Source of the DNA: Pleurostoma richardsiae
Taxonomy: Eukaryota > Ascomycota > Sordariomycetes > Calosphaeriales > Pleurostomataceae
Assembly: GCA_030052745.1 (NCBI GenBank)
Contig: JANBVO010000022.1
Coordinates: 248,001-312,000 of the forward strand
Reading direction: 5' to 3'
DNA: 64,000 nt
Shown here: positions 13,219 through 23,944 of the stretch, one piece after another
How the letters are laid out: the number at the start of each line of letters is the position of its first letter
Numbering within the stretch: the stretch's first letter is position 1
The notes under the pieces: model-generated
What the model saw: only the letters and a program-made list of their open reading frames with translations
The model's database searches: none
What the model was told of the DNA's origin: nothing
Position numbers and translations under genes: made by a program

Positions 13219-13555
13219 TTAGTGTCGGCAAACGGAAATCTGGCGTGGTATAAATCATTCGGCCCTCTGTGCTTCCCATGTGCGCTTTGCCAGTACGAGG
13301 AGTCAACGACATAGCTCTACCTAGTGTGTGCTGGCGCTGGCCATGTGTCTTTTTCACTTGGTTTCAATTCTTGAATAAACCTAGCAAATGCCATGACGCA
13401 GAGAAATGTTGCGTTTCTTTTACCATGCCCAGAGCATAACATTGTTCCCCAGATAGCACAGCCGAAAGAAATGACTATCTTCTCCCGGAGCGATGCAAAA
13501 GCAGACCAACCGAACGACCAGAGTTTCCTTTCCCTTCGCCTCCGACAGTCGTCGT
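13219..13555. other. Convergent 3' region
   Basis: Short stretch between two convergent genes holding both 3' ends, including an AATAAA at 13374. Nothing else seen. Confidence 0.5.
13374..13379 (+). terminator. Possible polyadenylation signal AATAAA
   Basis: AATAAA at 155 nt after the stop of the SmgGDS-like gene, a plausible 3' UTR length. Fungal poly(A) signals are loose, so this is only suggestive. Confidence 0.35.
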
Positions 13556-14582
13556 CTATTTCTTGGCCGACTCCGCCTCTGCCTTGTCCTTGGCACGCTT
13601 CTCTCGGGCACCCTGGTAGCGGGCCTCGGACCGCGCATTGCGCAGCTTCCTGTACGCGCCGCCCTCGATAGGCTCCGGTAGGTCACTCTTCTTGATCTCG
13701 GTAACACCCTCGGCGACAGTGGTGAAGGGCAGAGCCGCGCTGGTGCTACGGACAGTCTCAGCCTTGAGGTCCTCTTTGGGGCTGTCGCCCGCCTTGGTCC
13801 GGTTGCTCTTGCGGGGGAAGACGATAAGCCGAGCCTTGTAGGCCTTGAGACGCTCAACATTGGCCGCGAGGGACTCTTCAGACAGGTTCTGGCGGCGGGG
13901 GTCAACGGAGATACCGATGGTGCGGGCATAGAGAGGGGCGATTCCAGCAGCCTGTCAGACGCATTAGAATACCTCCGCTTGAAAACAAAAACTGCCGTCT
14001 CCTCCATTCCTAGAAGGAAAGGCATTGAAAGCGCCCAAGAGCGTAAGCTCCGTTAGGGAGGTCGGGATATATGTACCTTGAGCTCGGCAAGGGTGAACCC
14101 ACGTCCAGCCCGGACACGGCGGTTGTACTTGAGGGTAGGACACCGCACGATCGGTCTCAGCTTGTCGACTGGGCGAGGAGCCAGGGCGGCGGCCTTCGCA
14201 CGGCGGGCATCGCGTCTCCGAACCTTCGAACCTGGCTGCCGTAGAAATGAAACGTTAGATACCGAATGCATGCAGGGTCGTTTTCCTCGCATCGCTTCTC
14301 TCCCTCCTCTTTCCTTTGTTCCAACCTCTGTTTTGGGAGTCAATCGTGGCATACCTGGTCGAAATGGCAGGAAACGCGCCGCTGCCAATCCTTGCGGAAA
14401 TCTGAGAATCCAGGTCAGCCAGAATGCTACTCGAGATATTTCTTCCCGCTCGCGGAGCTGGGGGGTAGAACTGACGGTTCTTAACGATGGTGTTGTTGTG
14501 CTTGATCGCCTAAGCAGAGAAAGAACGTGTCAGTAAGTATGAATCTGACGGCGACAGCCAATTCTGGGGGTGCACCGACCAT
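13556..14582 (-). CDS. RPL13: 60S ribosomal protein L13 (eL13)
   Basis: Cytosolic large-subunit ribosomal protein. Five coding exons: 14582-14580, 14509-14476, 14401-14355, 14235-14077, 13951-13556, totalling 212 aa. The first coding exon is only the ATG; the 70-nt intron after it has donor GTCGGT and acceptor TAG, and the join reads [12 protein letters not shown]. The next joins give [16 protein letters not shown], then [11 protein letters not shown] and [19 protein letters not shown], all matching the family. Further landmarks are [31 protein letters not shown] and [20 protein letters not shown]. The tail is Lys/Ala/Glu-rich, ending AESAKK. Many introns near the 5' end are usual for fungal ribosomal protein genes. 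High confidence because every join keeps frame and matches conserved sequence. Confidence 0.95.
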
Positions 14583-15396
14583 TTTGTCGACTCCGGGATC
14601 AAGTACTCGGTGGTGATGATTTCGTCGGGATGATTCTCGCAAAGATGAAATTTCCAGTATTGCAGGTTCGCCAATTCTGTGGGGTTTGGAAACCCTCGGA
14701 GGGTGGGGCTGTGCGATTGGTGTATGCCTGAAATTTTTCCGTATTGTTCGAGCCTGATATTTCTGGCTTAGATTTCGGTAAATCCGCCCACACAAAATTT
14801 TCAAGCAAAGCTGAAAGCAGACTAGAATGCAGCTGGCACCAGCTGTTGCCAGCTGACGTGCGAGCGCTGTCATCGCAAGCTAAGGTAACCTAGCACAGAC
14901 CTGGATGGTGCCTCCTTCCTTACCTGTAAGGCTGTACCTTTCTTGCCTATTGTCGGATTACCCAGGCCTGTTTCGGCCACGGGTTTACAGCAGGTGCTGT
15001 GCAATCCTCCCACATGTGCCAGCCTTACGGGTGCATTGCAAGAGATATGCCAGGATGCCATTCGGGGATGCTGCCTGCCCACAACGTACCGTGCTAGTAG
15101 CAGGCGACCATGACCCGAGGTGGCCGCTACCAGAATCCTACGCAAACGCGAATACATCCACGAAGGTGACCCGGTCTTAAACTTGCTCAAAGGCGTGCGT
15201 TCATGTATTTGAAGTTTGAGTGATTGGCATATGTTAGCCAAGACTGCCGTTTGGACCCAGTCGCTACTGACAATCCAGTTCTCATACACTGTATCTAACA
15301 CTGCCGCATCGATGCCGTAAGGAACACTTGAACCTGACTCCGTACACCCTTCCCGCTATGAACAAAGAGCAAAAAGCGCGTCAAATTCTGTGCAAT
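14583..15396. other. Upstream region of eL13, 3' flank of CAP10 gene on its other side
   Basis: About 0.8 kb upstream of the eL13 start, so probably its promoter and 5' UTR, then the 3' end of the next minus-strand gene. Open frames here show no known protein. Confidence 0.5.
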
Positions 15397-17289
15397 TTAT
15401 GATGGTTTCTGGGCGGATAACAGGTCGTCAACGTAACCAAGCCGGGCCCTATTCTCGTCGCACACCCGCGCAAACTCAAGCAGTAGTCTCCATACGTACA
15501 GCAGCATATCCTCTCTCCTCAGCACCTGCTCCCCCCAGCTTTTTCCTGTCTCCGCAATCATGCGCGCAGCTGCGTCGCCTTTCTCATCGTGCGTGAAGTA
15601 GTCCAGGACGGCATACAGGTCCTGGAAAGTATTGTCGAGCGGGGCAAAATGCAGCCACGGTAGCAGGCGGTCATCGTGCCACTCAGCATACACCGTTGAC
15701 TTCAGTGGTAGCGATGTCGACAGGAGGAGGCCTCGGAAGCGCGCGCTGAAACTATTGCCGTCCGCGTCCGGGATGAACTTGTGAACATATTGGTCCACCA
15801 TGGGCACGCTTTCCACCGTGCTGAAGTAGTCTGCTAGGTAGCTGCAATTTCCTTCTCGCGGGAAGCAGAGGATGTTGTTAAAGCCCACGTCTGAGACCCC
15901 TTGCAGCCATTCCCCAATCTTGCCTTCACGGCGCAGCGCAAAGTCGTACATGTGTATCGGTGCCATCTCGAAGGTCATGGTGCGCGCAGCGTTTCGCTCC
16001 ACCCTAGACACCGTCGTTCCATTCAGCATTTCGACCAGGCGGAGCCGCTGGAAGTGCGGCCAGTTCTCTTTCTTGTGTCGCCCCCCTGATCCGACGCCCC
16101 GCCACACAATTCCCACCTTCTTCTCCTCCCATGGCGGGCCATGAGTCTCACCGCCGGAGTAGAATGGGTCGTCTGTGAGGTACATCGCGCCGGGGATGAG
16201 GATCTCGTTGTTTACGGGTAACTTGCAGCCTCCGAATAGAGGGACTAGCTCCTTCGCCGTCGAAATCGTGAGAGGCTCAATGAAGGTGCCGTGCAGAGCA
16301 CGAAGATGCGGCTGCGCACAGGGGTCGGTGGCGGCCGTGAAGTTCTTGACATATCCGTTCTGTGAGTACTCCGGGCGCCAGTCGTAGGGAAAGCTTGGTG
16401 GTAACGAGAAATCGTCCAGCGCGGGAACATTGCGGCTAGGCGAGTCTGGAGCGCAGGCAACCCTCGTATGGTCCCAGTATTTGGGAGAGTCGTGGGTGAT
16501 CCACTCCGGTTCGTAGGCCGAGGCATTGACAGCGTCCACCCCAGCCAGACCCGTGTAGGTCTTGACGACCTGGTCGACGGGTGCTATGCTCCTCTCTGCT
16601 AGAGCCTTGCCTACATATTGATCAATATCGTCCCATGGAACCAACAACCTCGATTCATCCATGTAGTTGATAGGCATGTCGACGTCGGGTAGCCATTTTG
16701 CTGCTTCAGCCACGAGATCGGTCCAAAGCTGCAACCAGGGAACACGCCCTTGGGTGTTTCCCACGCCCTCTGCAACGCCGCCACGCACCCGCACGACGTG
16801 ATGCCAGGACTGGGCACGGATGGCCGTCTCCATGGGATCAAGGGCCCAGAACGGCTGGATATCGTGGTAGATGCGATCGAAGAACTGCTCAACGAGCACG
16901 GCCTCATGGTCGAGCGCATACTTGACCCAGTGGTCGAATCCCGGCGGAGGGTGACGTCCCCGCCGCGCGCGATACCGCTCGGCAGCGGTCCTGACATCGG
17001 TAGATCGCTGACGCAAAAGAGCATCGTGGGTGTTGCGTGCGTCGGCAATGAGGTCGTCGATGGGATGCGAGCCGGCGGAGCTCGCGTTGGCTAGCAAATC
17101 GAGGTAGGAGATGTCGAGGGCAGGCCGGGGTGTCGGCCGGAAGAACGAGGAGAGGCCTGTCGTGGAGCGGAAGAGGAGGAGCGCAGAGAGGGTGAGCGTC
17201 AGGAAGAAGACGGCGAAGCCGCAGCGCACGAGCGAGCCTATGCTGCAGAAGCGATGCGCCGGCGGCCAGGCGCCATTCGGCCGAAACAT
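15397..17289 (-). CDS. CAP10-type glycosyltransferase (GT90 family), type II membrane protein
   Basis: Single-exon gene, 630 aa. A short cytoplasmic N-terminus is followed by one transmembrane anchor at about residues 22-42 (CGFAVFFLTLTLSALLLF) and a large lumenal domain, the layout of Golgi glycosyltransferases. The stem contains an Arg-rich helix followed by RHPPPGFDHWVKYALDH, a typical entry to the CAP10/Glyco_transf_90 region. The catalytic half includes EILIPGAMYLTDDPFYSG, KKVGIVWRGVGSGGRH, EMAPIHMYDFALRREGKIG and a C-terminal LYVWRLLLEFARV segment. In Cryptococcus CAP10 relatives act in capsule and glycan xylosylation. In ascomycetes the substrate is mostly unknown, so I assign only the family. 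Several N-x-S/T sequons fit a lumenal location. Confidence 0.88.
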   Translation of the reverse strand: MFRPNGAWPPAHRFCSIGSLVRCGFAVFFLTLTLSALLLFRSTTGLSSFFRPTPRPALDISYLDLLANASSAGSHPIDDLIADARNTHDALLRQRSTDVRTAAERYRARRGRHPPPGFDHWVKYALDHEAVLVEQFFDRIYHDIQPFWALDPMETAIRAQSWHHVVRVRGGVAEGVGNTQGRVPWLQLWTDLVAEAAKWLPDVDMPINYMDESRLLVPWDDIDQYVGKALAERSIAPVDQVVKTYTGLAGVDAVNASAYEPEWITHDSPKYWDHTRVACAPDSPSRNVPALDDFSLPPSFPYDWRPEYSQNGYVKNFTAATDPCAQPHLRALHGTFIEPLTISTAKELVPLFGGCKLPVNNEILIPGAMYLTDDPFYSGGETHGPPWEEKKVGIVWRGVGSGGRHKKENWPHFQRLRLVEMLNGTTVSRVERNAARTMTFEMAPIHMYDFALRREGKIGEWLQGVSDVGFNNILCFPREGNCSYLADYFSTVESVPMVDQYVHKFIPDADGNSFSARFRGLLLSTSLPLKSTVYAEWHDDRLLPWLHFAPLDNTFQDLYAVLDYFTHDEKGDAAARMIAETGKSWGEQVLRREDMLLYVWRLLLEFARVCDENRARLGYVDDLLSAQKPS

Positions 17290-18757
17290 GCTTGACAGAC
17301 AAAGGGAGGGGTCTGTATCACAGGAGATATTGTAGATGCGCAGCTGCGAGGCTGCTGAGGCAGGGATCGTCGTCTGACGCGGCCGGTGGGTTCCAAGGTG
17401 TCCTCGGCCGGGGATGGAACGCTAGGACCGCGCTCGACGGTGTGCCGTATGGCGTGTCAGCGTATCCGTATCAGCGTCGCTGGTGCGACAAAGGGTGTGT
17501 CCAAGACGGTGCCGTGAAGCGATTCTGTACAAGCATCACCGACGCATCTTCGGCATGGAGATGAAGAATGCTTGCTAGCAGGAGTCGACCCCGTGTACCC
17601 CACGGCTAGTGGCTACTTAACGTTAAAGAGTCGAAGGGTGTCCCACCAGGAAAGAAGTTTTGCTGGAAGAATTAATTAGGTGGACCACCAAATGCGTCGC
17701 GGTCGCCGGTCGGCGCAGGGGTTTGTTGCTTTGGGGGAGAGCCGGAAAGGGGGAGGCTAAATGAGGGCAAACGCCGCTCATGCTGATTTGCTGCTATTTC
17801 AACCTCCACAGACCTCAAGTCTCTGCTTGTTGGTTTGGCTTCCCAACGGTAGATTTCACATCTGTAGTTGATTACCTTCTACAAGTTGTCCTCTAGTTCC
17901 AACCAGGTCAGCATCCGTCGCTGGGGTTAAGGTACCTACATCCCAGCTCCTACCTATCCCTATTACCCAGCGGATCAACATGGGCTCGAATGAGGGCTCT
18001 CTGCTCCATATTCTCCTACACAGTATATAAGGTAGCGTGTACTTTGGGTAGGTACCTAAGTTAGTTACCTGGGTGTTCTGCTTTCCCAAGGTACCTATGT
18101 ATGCCCCGGCCTCTATGAACGGGCTCGTTCTACAACCTATACAGACTACAATGCAGGGTATTTCTGTAACCCGCACACTTTCATGGTGCTGTACCCCGTG
18201 CTTGGACCAAGTGATGTCAGGTAAGGTGAAGAAAGGCACTTCACGTACATCCGGTTCCGTTGCGGAGGTGGCCGAGCTCGCCCGATCTTACGGGGAATGT
18301 GCCGCAACCGCCGCTAGCCCGGCATCCCACCGTTGACGCTTGCATCTCGTCCCCTCAGGAGTGTCATACACACCATCTACTACTGTCGTGAAAATTGTAT
18401 CATTTCACACCGGGATAGGTAGAGGTACGCGATACTTTCGCCGCCTCTCTGGTGTCGTAGAAGGCCGACACTCCGGAGCAATGCCGGCCGCCTAGCCGGC
18501 CTCTTCGTCGGCGGATACCTTAATACCCTCCTTACGGGTATTTGCCGGCGATGATGTGCTCTATCTAGTCCTATAGCTACCCCACCTCCTCATGAGCTGC
18601 CTATCACGGCCAAGATCCTCCTGGACGATGACCCAGACGGGGCATCCGAAGAGTTGATTTTCCCCCAGTGAAGAAACCTCCCTTCCTCCATCCTTTTTCG
18701 TCCTTTCGTTGCAGTGTCACAGATATTGCTGCTCGAGCCATTGAGTGCTGTGCAAAA
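17290..18757. other. Divergent intergenic region with AGGTACCT copies
   Basis: About 1.5 kb between two divergent genes, so it should hold both promoters. AGGTACCT occurs at 17930-17937, 18050-18057 and 18089-18096. A GCCGGC-N6-GCCGGC inverted repeat is present near 18484. No convincing gene. Confidence 0.5.
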
Positions 18758-20608
18758 ATGCGCCTATCAAAGCTCGCCCTCCTTGCCTCCCTCACGCCTC
18801 AGCTGTCGGCGACCCCGCAGCCAGTGGTACTCGGTTCCAGGAGCGGTGATCAGCATGTTATCGCCGTAGGCAGCGGCAGTGATACATCCGCGGCGGACTT
18901 CCAGTGCGATCTGCCGAACGTCCTCGAGCCTTCACAGGACGGCTTGCCCTCTGCTACGGACCTATTTGGATCGCAAGACGCTCTGTTGAAGCAGGTGTCG
19001 AGGCATTCTGCCATAGTCCGCGTCCCCTCCATCTGCTACGATGACCTGGGAGACTTCGACAGTGACGAGCGCTGGGCGCCGTTCTATGAGCTGCACAAAG
19101 TCCTCAGCGAGCAGTATCCTCTGATGTGAGCCGACCGTCACCAATCGTTCGGGCACATATATGCTAACGCCACCAGCCACTCACGCTTCACTATTGAGAA
19201 GGTGAACACCTTCGGCTTGCTGTACACATTGAAAGGCCGCGATTCGTCGCTCAAGCCTCTCATGCTCACAGCCCACCAAGATGTTGTCCCCGTGGCCGAC
19301 GCATCCACCTGGACGCATCCGCCGTTCTCCGCCCACTTTGACGGCACCTGGCTCTGGGGACGCGGAGCCTCAGACGACAAGAATAGCCTGACTGGCCTCA
19401 TGTCTGCGGTCGAGACGCTGCTATCCCAGGAGAACTGGGTACCCAAGCGTACCATCCTTATTGCCCTGGGTTTCGACGAAGAGTGCTCTGGTCGTCGTGG
19501 TGCCGGCTACATAGCTCGGCATATCGAGTCCACCTGGGGCAACGACTCGATCGCCATGATCCTTGATGAGGGCGGCATGGGGCTGCAGCTGATTGACGGC
19601 GTTTTGTACGCGCTGCCCGCCGTCATGGAGAAGGGCCATGCCGACATATGGTTTGAACTGCACGTCCAGGGCGGCCACTCCTCGGTGCCCTTCCCGCATA
19701 CAGGAATTGGCATCATCTCTGAGATCGTCACTACCCTGGAGGAGAACCCATACAAGGCCAAGCTTATGAAAGGGAGCCCCATCTATAACCACTTCGTCTG
19801 CCAAGCGCGATATTCGCCGGATGCGGAGCCCAAGATCACCAAGCTACTGAAGGAGGGTGACCTCGAGGCACTGACAGAGGAGCTGATCAGCATCGACCGC
19901 CCCACGCACTTTAGACTGCAGACCAGCCAGGCCGTCGACAAGATCGCTGGTGGGCAGAAGATCAACGCTATGCCCGAGGTAGTCACCCTTGGTGTCAACT
20001 ACCGGGTCGCGCCACAAAATACGATACCGGAGATACAGCATAACATCCTCAAGTACATTAAGCCCATCATCAAGAAATACCACCTGACGATCAAGGCTTT
20101 CGAGGGCGACGATGAATTCGCGAAGTATGAGTTCGCAAACGGAGAATGGTCAGGCGATTTCGCCGAGCTTCTAGGCGATCCTTTGAGACCATTCTACGAC
20201 GTCGACTACAATGGCACTCTCGTACTGAGCTCGTCTCAGAGGACACTGGTCGCTCCAGTCTCCCCGACCTCTGGCGACGTCTGGGATGTTCTGTCGGGGA
20301 CGATCCAATATAGCTTTGCCTTCAAGGATGGAAAGGTCGTCCCGGTTGGAGAGCTAATGACTGGCAATACAGATACGAGGCATTATCTCAGTAAGCAGCG
20401 GCATTGCGGTGGCGTGTGGTATCGAAAAAAGTGTCTAATCCCGCTCCCTACAGGTCTCACGCGCAACATCTACCGGTGGACTCCCACTCGCCAGGGAGGC
20501 AGTGATGGGGTGCACACCATCGACGAGAGAATGAATATGACGGTACACTTGGAGGCAGTCAGGTTTTACTACAACCTTGTTAGGAACTTTGACACTTCAG
20601 ACGCATAA
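18758..20608 (+). CDS. M20-family metallopeptidase (carboxypeptidase S-like)
   Basis: Zinc-dependent peptidase of the M20 family, most like fungal carboxypeptidase S / Gly-Xaa carboxypeptidases that release amino acids from peptides in the vacuole or outside the cell. Three exons (18758-19125, 19177-20390, 20454-20608), introns of 51 and 63 nt, product 578 aa. A signal peptide covers about residues 1-18 (MRLSKLALLASLTPQLSA). Metal-site motifs are intact: TAHQDVVPV (His156, Asp158), GRGASDDKNS (Asp189) and FDEECSG (Glu224/Glu225). GGHSSVPFPHTG marks the lid or dimerisation-domain boundary. The second join gives HYLSLTRNIYRW. The second intron has no stop and a length divisible by three, so retention would add 21 residues. 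The start is the Met preceding the signal peptide. Confidence 0.92.
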
Positions 20609-21664
20609 GTTGCTGCCAACGGTATGATATCACTCCCCTATTACTGAGGATGTCACCCCGCAGGAGGGTGACGGAGGGGAATCTTTTACCCAGGCGAGAA
20701 CCTCGGGAAGGACCGAGAACTCGTGAAGAATCCCGCAGATATCTTGAATAGATCCAAACGACGGTTGAGTAATGGTGCAAAGCAGGTTACGGTGAAAAGT
20801 CATCATACATTAATATTCAGCTCTTAGACCATTATGTATTGTATACATAGATGTGCCCAGACTTTAAAGAGTATCGTGACTGGAGGGTATATTGTCTGAG
20901 GTCCGTCAACGCCACTTGAGACTTGAAAGATACAGACTACAGTATCCAAAGGCGTAATATGATATTAGTTCGTCTCCTTCCTGTGGCAGCCTGCACCCTG
21001 ATATCCTCCAGAACATGCGTTCTCCTCTGCTGTTGGGCTAAAGAACTGTTCACCTAAGAAGGTGCGACGTGCCATTCGACATGCTGGTATGCGAGGAGTA
21101 TCGTTGACATTGGTTGCATTCCTGATGAGAACCAAAACCCAGGAAGATGAACAAACTTTTAGGTTACGTACATAAAAACCCTGCAAAGCACCAAGTTTGG
21201 ACGAAGAGTACTGTCAACCAGAGTACAAATTCCAAAACACAAAGAGGAGAGACCTAGGCAATAGCGAAGAAAGGACGCTACTCAATACAAGCTAGAAGAA
21301 CCAAATCTTTCGCACAGTACTGGGATGTCTCTCAACCAAGCATGTAAGCGCATGAAAATTTCCAGAAATGGGGTATCTATTCGACGGCAACCTCAGTTCA
21401 CCGCCAACTCCAAGGCAGTCCTCGAGGCTGGGGGCAATCGAGGAAGAGCCGCTCGTACTTTTGGAATTCGGACACACCAGCGTCCCTATACATTGCAACG
21501 CAGAGCCACCACCGCAAACCACAGTTGGGGTAAAGGCCCCGTTCAACCGACGAGGCTCCAACAGTGTCGTGATGGCCGCCCTGGGGGGGAAGATGTCGCA
21601 GCCGTCAAAGGGGCGCCAGCCCGCTTCGAACTGTAGAAGGCATTTGCGCTCGGATCATGCACCT

Positions 21665-21766
21665 CTACAGACACTGGCCGCACTGCTCATGCTTGCAGTT
21701 GGAGCACTTTGTGCTGATCACGAAGACGCTACCGCAGAGGTGGCAGTGAGTGGCGTAGGCGGGCAT
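21665..21766 (-). CDS. Doubtful small Cys-rich (three CxxC) ORF or last exon
   Basis: A 33-codon frame beginning MPAYATHCHLCGS and ending KHEQCGQCL contains three CxxC pairs (CHLC, CSNC, CGQC) in zinc-ribbon-like spacing (CxxC-x9-CxxC-x4-CxxC). The frame stays open for about 33 more codons upstream without a Met, so it could be the last exon of a spliced gene; I could not build the upstream part. Fungi have many small proteins with such Cys pairs, but this may be chance. Confidence 0.25.
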   Translation of the reverse strand: MPAYATHCHLCGSVFVISTKCSNCKHEQCGQCL

Positions 21767-21951
21767 GCTGCTCTCAGCCGGCTGCGGCTTGCTCTGTTCT
21801 GCTGTGCTATGGAGCCTGGCTTGTGGTCTGAGGCCGATATAATTGCCGAATGTCTTATTTCGTCAGTGCTCGGTCTGGCTTGGGTACAACCTTTCAATGC
21901 GTTCCAGGGTCAGGGAAGGTGGCAGGCAGTAGTAAAGAAGAAAGGAAAAGA

Positions 21952-21969
21952 CCCTCGCCAAGGCGAGGG
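21952..21969. repeat. Perfect 8-bp hairpin, CCCTCGCC-AA-GGCGAGGG
   Basis: Inverted repeat with an 8-bp perfect, GC-rich stem and a 2-nt spacer. It sits 42 bp from a second hairpin of the same geometry. Confidence 0.7.
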
Positions 21970-22010
21970 GGGATTTGGGGGTGGATGGGCCCACCTTCAT
22001 ATACCGACTT

Positions 22011-22028
22011 GCCTGCCTTTAGGCAGGC
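22011..22028. repeat. Perfect 8-bp hairpin, GCCTGCCT-TT-AGGCAGGC
   Basis: Second 8-2-8 inverted repeat in the same gene-poor region; a TGGGCCCA palindrome lies between the two. Confidence 0.7.
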
Positions 22029-22760
22029 ATGAGAGTACAGCAGCAGAGAGTCTGTGCGAGTCCCATGGCGGAGGAGCATTGGGTGGTCAGCGAGCCCTCG
22101 CGGGGGGGGGTGAATGTCAGGCAATCGCGGAAAGCAACAGATATAAGGTTCTGCACATGACCGGCGCCCGTCAGACGCCAGAGTCGGTGGTAGGCAGGCG
22201 CCAAGGCAGCCTTAGATTACCGCCGGCCATCGGCGTATGAGAAATGTCGAGGTAGGTAGGTAGGTAGGTCTTTACGGGGCATCGTAAAGTGAACTAGGGA
22301 TTAGCTCGTGCCCGGGACGGGATGCTGTGCTTTGTTGGACGGCAGGTTTCCGGGGAAAGCGTACTTCGTACTGTACGCCCTGGGAAAATCACACCAGGGG
22401 TCTCGCTTGCATCTGTCCCCCGCATTCTGAGCGTGGATCTGTGGGAGTGCGGCTGCTCGAGTCGTCCAATGGCAGTCGCCACCATGATGCATGGGAATTC
22501 GTAATGAGGAAAGTTGCGTGGGGGCTCGTTTTGCTTCTCTTCTCTGGCGCGCATCTTCCGAGCGCTCGATATGCTGCACGCGGCAAAGCGTCGACTTTGT
22601 GACGGACTTGCCATGAAAACGCCGTGCCGCGGTCGTTGTATGTATGAATTGCTCTCAGAGGACGACAGGGTGCACAGAGAACCAGCAAGGGTTGGGTGTT
22701 TGGTACGTAGTACTCACTGGTCAGCCCGCAAGGCAGCCGGCATGAGATCAGGTAACATAC

Positions 22761-22776
22761 AGGTACCTAGGTACCT
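22761..22776. repeat. Tandem AGGTACCT pair
   Basis: Two directly abutting AGGTACCT palindromes, identical to the arrangement at 10186-10201. Confidence 0.75.
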
Positions 22777-23944
22777 GCCTACCTAGGCTGGTTGGTGACT
22801 TGGGTACCTCTCTACCAAAGATACGGAGAACCTTAGGTGGGACGGGAGCCGCAACTAGACGCCGTCCGTGCACTTCGTACCTATAAGGTGGCTTGTGCAG
22901 ACTCGCGCGCCACTGGGGGGTACCTGCCAACCTGCCAAAAAGGGGTCAGCCGCAGGCGCAGCTCTGGGATCCCCGCCGTCGGGTCGCATTTTGCGGGGCC
23001 TTGTTCTATCTAGCGGTGTTTGTTGTGGATGATTGGGTTATCTATCGCACCCACATGTCCTTGTATACCGTGCCTGAGGTACGTTCCTAGTCAGGCAGGC
23101 AACCTAGGTACCTACCTACCTAGATAACGCCGAGGAACTTAACCCCCGGTAAACCAGCCTGCGCCCTGCCTCTCACCGCAGCACCACCAAGCGTGGATTC
23201 TTCCGACAGCCTGGCGCAGTGCCGGTGGCCTTGCTGTTTGTAGCAGGCCTGCTCAGCCCCCCTTGGCCACGAGCCGGCTCGCAGCTAGAGTAGTCGTGGG
23301 TAACAACGGGTGGGACGAACCTTACGCAAGGTTCACCACACGCTTATCCGTTCCATCTTCGTCGGGACTCGCCTTCACGTCGGCGGCTCAATAGTCTCGT
23401 GGCCTCAGGGAAGCCGGCTGTTATCTGTGCTTGGTGCCACGACCGCGACAGTGGCTCGCGAAATGTCGCTCGACGAATAACATACCACGGCGCGGCACGA
23501 TGCATCGTCATCAGCTGAGCCGTCCTCAGTTCTCCGCCGAGATTACCATGTGGGCCGTACTGGCCCTGCGGCCGCCGCGATCAACCTAGGCGAGCAAGTG
23601 GCCCATCATGAAGTGCGGCCCCATGGTTAGTGCGGCCAAGACTATGAAGCTGTGCCTAGCCATAGACGGATCTCTTCCTTTGTTGAAATGATGCAGCCTA
23701 TCCTCCTAGTCCCAACGCAAAGCCCCGAGGGCTGATTTACCATGACCTGTTGGTTGATGGAGGCAGGCAGCTGCTTTCACTAATATGTATGCTTCCTCGC
23801 TGGCCTCTTTATAAAGCCACTGCTTGTTTCTGCTCTCTTCTCAGAAGGGAGGGTCTTATCAGCTCCAACCGTGTCTTTCAATGCCCTTTGCGCAGCATCA
23901 GAATTTTGTTAGTTGGTTTACTCCTTGAGAAGTAGACACCAGCC

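Larger units (their letters stand above)
20609..23944. other. Gene-poor region with hairpins and AGGTACCT copies
   Basis: About 3.3 kb without a convincing protein gene. It contains two perfect 8-2-8 hairpins, AGGTACCT copies at 22761-22776 and 23106-23113, a run of GGTA units near 22251-22268, and a very small three-CxxC ORF on the minus strand (listed separately). A 290-codon open frame on the plus strand at 21368-22240 has biased, unprotein-like composition and I do not accept it. Confidence 0.5.

Noticed and set aside
21368-22240. 290-codon plus-strand ORF
   Set aside because: Gly/Ala/Arg-biased composition, crosses the hairpins, shows no domain or splice support.
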